In this document: positions 58,244 to 64,000 of the stretch, piece by piece
Layout of the letters: each line of letters begins with the position of its first letter
Position numbering within the stretch: position 1 is the first letter of the stretch
From: Bosea vestrisii
GTDB lineage: Bacteria > Pseudomonadota > Alphaproteobacteria > Rhizobiales > Beijerinckiaceae
Length of the DNA stretch: 64,000 nucleotides
Assembly (NCBI RefSeq): GCF_030144325.1
Contig: NZ_CP126307.1
Location: 4,740,001-4,804,000, forward strand
Reading direction: 5' to 3'
The notes under the pieces: generated by a model
Seen by the model: only the letters and a program-made list of their open reading frames with translations
What the model was told of the DNA's origin: nothing
The model's database searches: none
Program-made: the position numbers and the translations under genes

Positions 58244-59340
58244 GAGCGCCTCCGGCTGGTCAGGATCAGGCTGAAGAAGAACGGCACGCCGACCAGCGCG
58301 GTGACGATGCTGATCGGGAAGATCAGGCCGGGGATCAGCGACTTGCTGACGACGGAGGAGGCCGAGAGGATCGCCGCGCCGGCCAGCGCCGAGGCCGGCA
58401 GGAAGAAGCGCTGGTCCTCGCCGATCACCATCCGGGCGATATGCGGGCCGACCAGGCCGATGAAGCCGATCGTGCCGACGAAGGCGACCGGCACCGCTGC
58501 GAGCAGGGCGACGAGCAGCATGGTCTCGAGCCGCAAATACCTGACATCGATGCCGAAGCTCGCCGCCTTCTCGTCGCCGAGCCGCAGCGTCGTCAGTGCC
58601 CAGGCGCGGCGCGCGAACAGCGGGACGCAGGCGACAAGCACGGCCGTGGTGATGGCGAGCTTGTGCCAGTTCGCCTTGGTCAGCGAGCCCATCATCCAGA
58701 AGACGACGGCACCCAGCGCCTGCTCCGAGGCGAAGAATTGCAGCAGCGAGAGCAGGGCGTTGAAGGTGAAGACCAGCGCGATGCCGAGCAGCACCACCGT
58801 CTCGGTGGTGACGCCGCGGCGCTGGCTCAGCACGTGGATGAGAATGGACGCGCCCATCGCCATGATGAAGGCGTTGAGCGGCACGATGTAGTCGATCGCT
58901 AGCGGCACGATGGCGACGCCGAAGACCAGCGCCAGTGCCGCCTCGAAGCTCGCGGCGGCCGAGATGCCGAGCGTGAACGGGCTGGCGAGCGGGTTGTTCA
59001 GCACGGTCTGCATCTGCGCGCCGGCAATCGCCAGCGATGCGCCCGTGACGACGGCCATCAGCGCGACCGGCAGGCGGATGTCCCAGATCACGACCCTGAC
59101 TGCGGCTGGCGCGGTCGATGGCGAGATCAGTGCGTTGACGACCTCGGCCACGCTGTAGCGGGCTGGTCCGAGCATCAGATCGACGATGAGGCAGGCCAGC
59201 AATACGGCGGCGAAGCCGACCAGGATCAGCTTGCGGCGCAGCGATAGCGCCCGGTAGGCGTCGCGCCCCTGGGCTGCGCTCCTTGCTACCTCTGCCGGTT
59301 TGGTCACGATCTCGTTGGCGCTGGCCGGAGCAAGACTCAT
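58237..59340 (-). CDS. FecCD family ABC transporter permease, 367 aa
   Basis: About ten membrane helices of the BtuC/FecCD type: VVIWDIRLPVALMAVVTGAS, LAIAGAQMQTVLNNPLASPF, TLGISAAASFEAALAL, FVGTIGFIGLVGPHIARMVI and the ATPase-contacting GEDQRFFLPASALAGAAIL. The start 59340 (MSLAPASANEIV) overlaps the binding-protein stop by ATGA. Only one permease gene is present, so it works as a homodimer. Confidence 0.94.
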   Translation of the reverse strand: MSLAPASANEIVTKPAEVARSAAQGRDAYRALSLRRKLILVGFAAVLLACLIVDLMLGPARYSVAEVVNALISPSTAPAAVRVVIWDIRLPVALMAVVTGASLAIAGAQMQTVLNNPLASPFTLGISAAASFEAALALVFGVAIVPLAIDYIVPLNAFIMAMGASILIHVLSQRRGVTTETVVLLGIALVFTFNALLSLLQFFASEQALGAVVFWMMGSLTKANWHKLAITTAVLVACVPLFARRAWALTTLRLGDEKAASFGIDVRYLRLETMLLVALLAAVPVAFVGTIGFIGLVGPHIARMVIGEDQRFFLPASALAGAAILSASSVVSKSLIPGLIFPISIVTALVGVPFFFSLILTSRRRSW

Positions 59341-60479
59341 TTGCCGGCCTCGAGCGAGACCCACAGGCCGGGCTCATAGGGCAGCGGCAGGAAGCGCTCG
59401 TGCAACGCCTTCATCGTTGCGCCAGCATCGACGTCCTTGAACAGATCGGGGTGCAGCCACTTCGCGATCTCCTGGATCGCCACGAACTGGTAGGGACTGT
59501 TGTAAAACTGGTGCCAGATGCCGTGGACGCGGCCGTTCTTGACCGCCGCCGTCTGCGTGAAGGCCGGACGCTTCATCAGGTTGGTCAGCTTGCGACGCGC
59601 CTCGGTCATGTTGGCGCCATAACCGAGCCCGACCCAGGCGCCTCCCGGGACATAGCCGTCCCAGTTGCTGCCGGTGACGATCATGACATTGGGGTTGGAC
59701 GCGACGATCTGCTCGGCATTGACCGTGCCGAAGGTGCCGGGGATCAGCGGGGCCGCCAGGTTCCGGCCGCCGGCGAAGTCGACCATCTTGCCGAAGTTCT
59801 CGTTGCCGAAGGACATGCAGCAATCGTCGGAATAGCCGCCGGCGCGCTCGACCATGACCAGCGGGCGCTTGAGATCGGTCGCCTTGGCAAGGCGGTCGGT
59901 CACGACCTTGATCTGCTCGGCGCGGAACGCGATGAACTCCTCGGCGACCTGCTCCTTGCCGAACAGCTTGCCGATCAGCCGCATCGACGGCTCGGTATGC
60001 TCGAACGGCTTCTCGCGGAAATCGACATAGACGACGGGAATGCCGACCGAGGCGAGCTTTTCGACCAGCTTGGCCTCGTCGCTGGCGATCTTGGCTTCGA
60101 TGTTGAGGAAGAGCACGTCTGGCTTCAGCGCGATCGCCTGCTCGATGTCGAAGGCGCCTTCCTTCATGCCGCCGAAGGTCGGCAGCTTGGCGATCTCAGG
60201 ATAGCGCTTCTCATAGGCGCGGTAGGTCTCGGGATCGGCCTTGCCGAGATCGTCACGCCAGCCGACGACGCGCTTGAACGGCTCGCCCTTGTCGAGCGCC
60301 CCGACGAAATACATCTGCCGGCCTTCGCCGAGGATGATCCGCTTGACCGGGGCCTCGACCTCGACCTTGCGCCCCACGATGTCGGTGACCGTCACCTTGT
60401 CGGCCAAAGCGGGCAGGGCCGTGATCGCCAGGCCCGCGGTAACGGTAAAGGCGCGCAGCAGATGTCGGCGGGTCAGCAT
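59337..60479 (-). CDS. ABC transporter substrate-binding protein, iron-siderophore/cobalamin type, 380 aa
   Basis: The N-terminus MLTRRHLLRAFTVTAGLAIT has twin arginines and ends ALPALA-DKV, so Tat or Sec export. The mature part is a class III binding fold: VTDIVGRKVEVEAPVKRIIL, the GALDKGEPFKRVVGWRDDLG segment, IEQAIALKPDVLFLNIEA, and SDDCCMSFGNENFGKMVDFA near the cleft, with a rare CC pair. It is first of the operon SBP-permease-ATPase-methyltransferase and is divergent from ycgN. Confidence 0.92.
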   Translation of the reverse strand: MLTRRHLLRAFTVTAGLAITALPALADKVTVTDIVGRKVEVEAPVKRIILGEGRQMYFVGALDKGEPFKRVVGWRDDLGKADPETYRAYEKRYPEIAKLPTFGGMKEGAFDIEQAIALKPDVLFLNIEAKIASDEAKLVEKLASVGIPVVYVDFREKPFEHTEPSMRLIGKLFGKEQVAEEFIAFRAEQIKVVTDRLAKATDLKRPLVMVERAGGYSDDCCMSFGNENFGKMVDFAGGRNLAAPLIPGTFGTVNAEQIVASNPNVMIVTGSNWDGYVPGGAWVGLGYGANMTEARRKLTNLMKRPAFTQTAAVKNGRVHGIWHQFYNSPYQFVAIQEIAKWLHPDLFKDVDAGATMKALHERFLPLPYEPGLWVSLEAGK

Positions 60480-60548
60480 CGGGAAGGCTCGCGAGCAGGG
60501 GAATTCTTCCTCCCGTTAGGCCGATCCGAGTATTCGGTCAATTTTCAT

Positions 60549-60560
60549 AGATTATAATCT
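60549..60560. promoter_or_regulatory. Palindrome AGATTATAATCT in the promoter region of the ABC operon
   Basis: A perfect 12-bp palindrome in an AT-rich stretch, 70 bp upstream of the binding-protein start, with a partial repeat AGATTAGAAT nearby (60571-60580). Iron regulators (Irr, Fur/Mur, RirA) bind AT-rich operators at such places; which one cannot be told. Confidence 0.4.
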
Positions 60561-60662
60561 CTCTAAACAAAGATTAGAATGGATTTAAGGTGAGGGTGCG
60601 CGCTATGCATGATGCGGCGTTCGCGCGCTTCCCTCTGCCGCCGCGGCGGGGCATAAGCAGCC

Positions 60663-61160
60663 ATGGCCGGACCGATGACCGATAGCGCACCCTTCTGGCG
60701 CACCAAGACGCTCGAGGAGATGACCGAGGCGGAGTGGGAATCGCTCTGCGACGGCTGCGGTCGCTGCTGTCTGGTCAAGCTCGAGGATGATGACACCGGA
60801 AGGCTCCACGCCACCGATATCGGCTGCCGTCTGTTCGACGCGTCAACCTGCCGCTGCCACGACTACACCAACCGCTCGAAGACGGTCCCCGATTGCGTGA
60901 CGCTAACGCCCGACGCGGTGCGCACATTGTCCTGGCTGCCGCCGACCTGCGCCTACAAGCTCGTCGGCCAGGGCAGGGACCTGCCCTGGTGGCATCCGCT
61001 CGTCTCGGGCGACCCACAGACGGTCGTCGCAGCAGGGGTGTCTGTCAGAAACCGCGTCTACGCCAATGAGGACGAGGTCGCCGAGGAAGAGATCGTCGAG
61101 CGCATCGTCAATTGGCCGCTGCGCTGGCCGAAGGCGGCGCGCGACAAGAAGGTTGGCTAG
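60663..61160 (+). CDS. YcgN family cysteine cluster protein (UPF0260), 165 aa
   Basis: The N-terminal Cys cluster is SLCDGCGRCCLVKLEDDDTG, followed by TDIGCRLFDASTCRCHDYTN, VPDCVTLTP and WLPPTCAYKLVGQGRDLPWW. The conserved Cys pattern defines UPF0260/YcgN, thought to hold a metal or Fe-S site; function unproven. The start at 60663 (or 60675) follows weak sites. A frameshifted hypothetical gene follows 14 bp downstream. Confidence 0.93.
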   Translation: MAGPMTDSAPFWRTKTLEEMTEAEWESLCDGCGRCCLVKLEDDDTGRLHATDIGCRLFDASTCRCHDYTNRSKTVPDCVTLTPDAVRTLSWLPPTCAYKLVGQGRDLPWWHPLVSGDPQTVVAAGVSVRNRVYANEDEVAEEEIVERIVNWPLRWPKAARDKKVG

Positions 61161-61174
61161 AAGAACTTAAAACC

Positions 61175-61715
61175 ATGCTGTACCGGCTAGGCCACCTCGT
61201 CGATGATGTCTGGCGGATGTATTCTCATCCACCTCTATATGAGGTGCAGAAAGAGCGGATCGTATCGGTTGCGCCAGCGAGCGATCCGCTCGTATTCGAG
61301 CATCTCGCGGCCTGTCTAAAGCCACCCTTCCACTTGCTATATATCTTGCATACATCGCGCGGCGAGGGCGATTCTGGGCGCTATCAAAGCCCCCGCTATC
61401 TCATCCTCCCAGGTTACGGCGTTCCTCGGGCGCTTTGACGCTCTTTTGCGGGGGGATAGCCGTTTCGAGTTGTGGCTTCATTCTCCGGCAGATCATGCGA
61501 CCATCGTCTGGGATAGACATGATATGGTCTTCGCTTACGGGCCCATCGACGCCTATGAGGGCGCTCTGCGTCGGCTTGGCTTCACGCCGGGGGAACCCTC
61601 GGTTCCGGTGCCGCACCAGCATCACTATCGCGCCGAGCTGGACGAGCAGGCGCGCGAGCTGCTTCAGGCGTTTGACTGGCGCTATAGCCCTCTTGAAGCA
61701 GAGGACGAGCAATAG
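61175..61715 (+). pseudogene. Hypothetical protein, about 180 aa, frameshifted at a C5 run
   Basis: The first frame (ATG 61175, MLYRLGHLVDDVWRMYSHPP ... HTSRGEGDSGRYQSP) ends at 61438 in unrelated residues. The rest of the domain continues in another frame (QVTAFLGRFDALLRGDSRFE, HATIVWDRHDMVFAYGPIDA, RLGFTPGEPSVPVPHQHHYR, stop 61713-61715). Deleting one C from the CCCCC run at about 61391-61395 joins them as RYQSPAISSSQVTAFLGRF. No named family; FAYGP and PHQHHYRAEL blocks look conserved. GC and codon bias in the first half are below the window norm. Confidence 0.65.
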
Positions 61716-61735
61716 CCCGTCGTCGCGTCGCTCGT

Positions 61736-62899
61736 CTACCGGAACCGCAAATTCTCGCGCGACAGCTGATCTAGCCGGGTCACGCCCATCAGCTTCATGC
61801 CGCGCTCGACCTCGGTCTTGAGCTGGCCGAGGGCGCGCTCGACGCCCGGCTGCCCGGCGGCCGCGAGCGGATAGAGGTAGTAGCGCCCGATGCCGACGGC
61901 CTTGGCGCCGAGCGACAGGGCTTTCAGCACATGCGAGCCACGCTGGATGCCACCATCCATGATCACGTCGATGCGGTCGCCGACGGCGTCGACGATCTCA
62001 GCAAGCTGGTCGAAGGCGGCACGCGAGCCGTCGAGCTGCCGGCCGCCATGATTGGAGAGGATGATGCCGGTGCAGCCGATTTCGACGGCGCGTTTCGCAT
62101 CGGCGACCGACATGATCCCCTTCAGGCAGAACTGCCCCGACCAGAGCCTGACCATCTCGGCAACGTCGTCCCAGGTCATCGCCGGGTCGAGCATCTCGGT
62201 GAAATAGCGGCTGATCGACATCGCGCCGCCGCCCATGTCGACGTGGCTGTCGAGCTGCGGCAGGCTGAATTTCTCATGGGTGAGGTAATTCAGCGCCCAT
62301 TGCGGCTTGATCGCGAACTGCGTCACGCCAGCAAGGTTGAGCCTGAACGGAATCGAGAAGCCGGTGCGCAGGTCGCGCTCGCGATTGCCGCCGGTGATGC
62401 TGTCGACGGTCAGCATCATCAGGTTCACGCCGGCTTCCTTGGCCCGCTCCATCATCGCCCGGTTCAGGCCGCGGTCCTTGTGGAAGTAGAACTGGTAGAC
62501 CTGCGGCCCGCTATGGGCCTTGCGCAGCTCCTCCAAGCTGATGGTGCCGAGAGACGACACGCCGAACATGGTGCCGTAGCGCGCCGCCGCAGCAGCGACC
62601 GCGCGCTCACCCTGATGATGGAAGAGGCGCTGCAAGGCCGTCGGCGAGCAGTAGAACGGCACGGCGAGCTTCTGGCCCATCACGGTGACAGAGGTGTCGA
62701 GGCTGCTCACGCCGCGCAGGACATTCGGAACGAGGTCGCAGCGCTCGAAGCTCTCGGAGTTCCGCCGGAGGGTGACCTCGTCGTCGGCGCCGCCGTCGAT
62801 GTAGTTGAAGATCGGGCCCGGCAGCCGCTTCCTGGCAAGGGTGCGGAAGTCGTGGAAGTTATGGCAGTCGTTCAGGCGCATCGTTCGCTTCGGCGTCAT
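61736..62899 (-). CDS. FMN-dependent alpha-hydroxy acid dehydrogenase (L-lactate dehydrogenase-like), 387 aa
   Basis: A TIM-barrel flavoenzyme: RLPGPIFNYIDGGADDEVTL, FYCSPTALQRLFHHQGERAV, QVYQFYFHKDRGLNRAMMER, LMMLTVDSITGGNRERDLRT, and ILSNHGGRQLDGSRAAFDQL with the catalytic His and Arg, then DVIMDGGIQRGSHVLKALSL. This is the LldD/mandelate dehydrogenase family; quinone-linked L-lactate oxidation is most likely, but related 2-hydroxy acids are possible. ATG 62881 is an alternative start. It is divergent from ppdK. Confidence 0.92.
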   Translation of the reverse strand: MTPKRTMRLNDCHNFHDFRTLARKRLPGPIFNYIDGGADDEVTLRRNSESFERCDLVPNVLRGVSSLDTSVTVMGQKLAVPFYCSPTALQRLFHHQGERAVAAAAARYGTMFGVSSLGTISLEELRKAHSGPQVYQFYFHKDRGLNRAMMERAKEAGVNLMMLTVDSITGGNRERDLRTGFSIPFRLNLAGVTQFAIKPQWALNYLTHEKFSLPQLDSHVDMGGGAMSISRYFTEMLDPAMTWDDVAEMVRLWSGQFCLKGIMSVADAKRAVEIGCTGIILSNHGGRQLDGSRAAFDQLAEIVDAVGDRIDVIMDGGIQRGSHVLKALSLGAKAVGIGRYYLYPLAAAGQPGVERALGQLKTEVERGMKLMGVTRLDQLSRENLRFR

Positions 62900-63191
62900 T
62901 CTGGGTAGGCGAGGCGGCGCTGACGGCCGTTGGATCGGCGCCGGCTGCCGCTCTCGAGGCGGGACGGCACCCTATCGCGCGGTGCCAGTCTTGGCCATAT
63001 TGCGCCGCCTGTCGCCGCCCGCCCGATATTGCCGGGCGGCGAGATGGCACTGCGCATGCTCATTGATTGTTCATGCGCTTTTCGGCATGACCGCGCCGCA
63101 CAGGTGCGCTGCAGCAAGCGGACGCGCAGATGCGAACCATGCGGGCGCGCCGGCGTTCAATGCCGGTCACCAACGTTGGGAAAGGCAGGCT

Positions 63192-64000
63192 ATGGCAGGC
63201 GAGAAGTGGGTCTACACCTTCGGCGACGGCAAGGCCGAAGGTGAGGCGGGCATGAAGAACCTGCTCGGTGGCAAGGGCGCGAACCTGGCCGAGATGAGCA
63301 ATCTGGGACTTCCGGTGCCTCCGGGCTTTACCATCACCACCGAGGTCTGCACCTGGTACTATGACAACGGCAAGAAATTCCCGGCGGCGCTCGACGCTGA
63401 GGTCAAGGCGGCGCTGGCCGGCATGGCCAAGCTCACGGGCAAGACCTTCGGCGATCCGGCCAATCCGCTGCTCGTCTCGGTCCGCTCCGGCGCGCGCGCC
63501 TCGATGCCGGGCATGATGGACACCGTCCTCAATCTCGGCCTCAACGACGTCACCGTCGAGGCCGTCGCCAAGGCCTCGGGCGATGCCCGCTTCGCCTATG
63601 ACAGCTATCGCCGCTTCATCACGATGTACTCGAACGTCGTGCTCGACATCGACCACGGCCATTTCGAGGAGGCGCTCGAGGACTACAAGGAGCGCAAGGG
63701 CCTCAATCTCGACACCGACCTCTCGGCCGATGACTGGAAGGTGCTGGTCGGCAAGTACAAGGATATCGTCAAGAAGGAGCTCGGCTCCAACTTCCCGCAG
63801 GATCCGAACGAGCAGCTCTGGGGGCGGTCGGCGCCGTCTTCTCCTCCTGGATGAACGCCCGCGCCATCAAGTACCGCGAGCTCAACAGCATCCCGGCGTC
63901 CTGGGGCACGGCCGTCAACGTCCAGTCGATGGTCTTCGGCAATATGGGCGAGACCTCGGCGACCGGCGTCGCCTTCACCCGCAATCCCTCGACCGGCGAG
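63192..64000 (+). pseudogene. ppdK: Pyruvate phosphate dikinase, 5' part, frameshifted at a G5 run; runs off the window
   Basis: The start MAGEKWVYTFGDGKAEGEAG at 63192 and the ATP-grasp domain (MKNLLGGKGANLAEMSNLGL, VSVRSGARASMPGMMDTVLN, LGLNDVT, YRRFITMYSNVVLDI) are typical of PpdK. At GGGGG 63820-63824 the frame breaks. One more G gives LWGAVGAVFSSWMNARAIKY, and the frame then continues as SIPASWGTAVNVQSMVFGNM, GETSATGVAFTRNPSTGE to base 64000. PpdK interconverts pyruvate and PEP. An error in the consensus is the simplest explanation, since the sequence on both sides is highly conserved. Confidence 0.9.

Noticed and set aside
58244..59377. Extension of the ATPase frame through the permease region
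   Set aside because: The residues are Arg/Ala-rich shadow sequence; the permease frame has proper membrane helices and ATGA coupling.

Overview
The window is high-GC alphaproteobacterial chromosome, most likely Hyphomicrobiales (Rhizobiales). Boseaceae or Methylobacterium-like is my guess; I cannot fix the genus. The signs are a tRNA-His without G-1 (G1-U72, A73), a MucR/Ros regulator, PdhS-like and DivJ-like cell-cycle kinases, phasins, CtrA-type TTAA-N7-TTAA sites, DUF1150/DUF1491/DUF2336/DUF6456 family proteins, and mosaic intergenic repeats of the kind common in this order. Nearly all of it is ordinary chromosomal backbone. I see no prophage, IS element, CRISPR array or recognisable defence island. 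Layout: 1-4.2 kb holds a broken membrane sensor and a large PdhS-like kinase. 4.3-6.0 kb holds two phasin genes behind a double TGC-N3-GCA palindrome. 6.1-10.4 kb holds tRNA-His, RidA, Hsp20 with its DUF1150 partner (frameshifted), a hydrolase, a GT4 glycosyltransferase and infC with an ATT start. 10.5-15.1 kb holds a GYD protein and a minus-strand amino-acid operon (RpiR regulator, class III aminotransferase, binding protein, Asp/Glu racemase-like). 15.1-17.0 kb holds a TetR/MFS efflux pair with very clear operators. 17.2-25.2 kb holds rpmI-rplT, LOG, an SCO module with two Cys-containing exported proteins, pheS, a ceramide-glucosyltransferase-like gene and pheT. 25.2-33.2 kb holds a dehalogenase-tartrate dehydrogenase pair, two TerC proteins, a PPTase, AzlCD, a BCAT and a nitronate monooxygenase. 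33.2-43.2 kb holds MurJ, a GT2, a YdjC deacetylase, a chemoreceptor, SodB, an acidic membrane protein and oligopeptidase B. 43.5-50.8 kb holds MucR, a DnaA-domain-IV protein with DUF6456, SufE, a DivJ-like kinase behind a perfect CtrA box, DUF1491 and DUF2336. 50.9-56.5 kb holds a lipoprotein whose start lies in a repeat, CorA, DUF1254/DUF1214 and PBP1A. 56.6-64 kb holds an iron/siderophore ABC operon with a methyltransferase, YcgN, a frameshifted hypothetical, an FMN hydroxy-acid dehydrogenase and the start of ppdK. How it fits together: translationally coupled gene pairs (ATGA overlaps) are frequent and mark operons. A cell-cycle theme links the PdhS-like and DivJ-like kinases, candidate CtrA sites and a stand-alone DnaA DNA-binding domain. 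Three frameshifts (DUF1150, the 61 kb hypothetical, ppdK) all sit at five-base C or G runs, and one is in a highly conserved enzyme gene, so consensus errors are more likely than true decay. The best candidates for undescribed biology are the DnaA-IV/DUF6456 pair, the SCO plus two OB-like Cys proteins, and capture of intergenic repeats as coding sequence.
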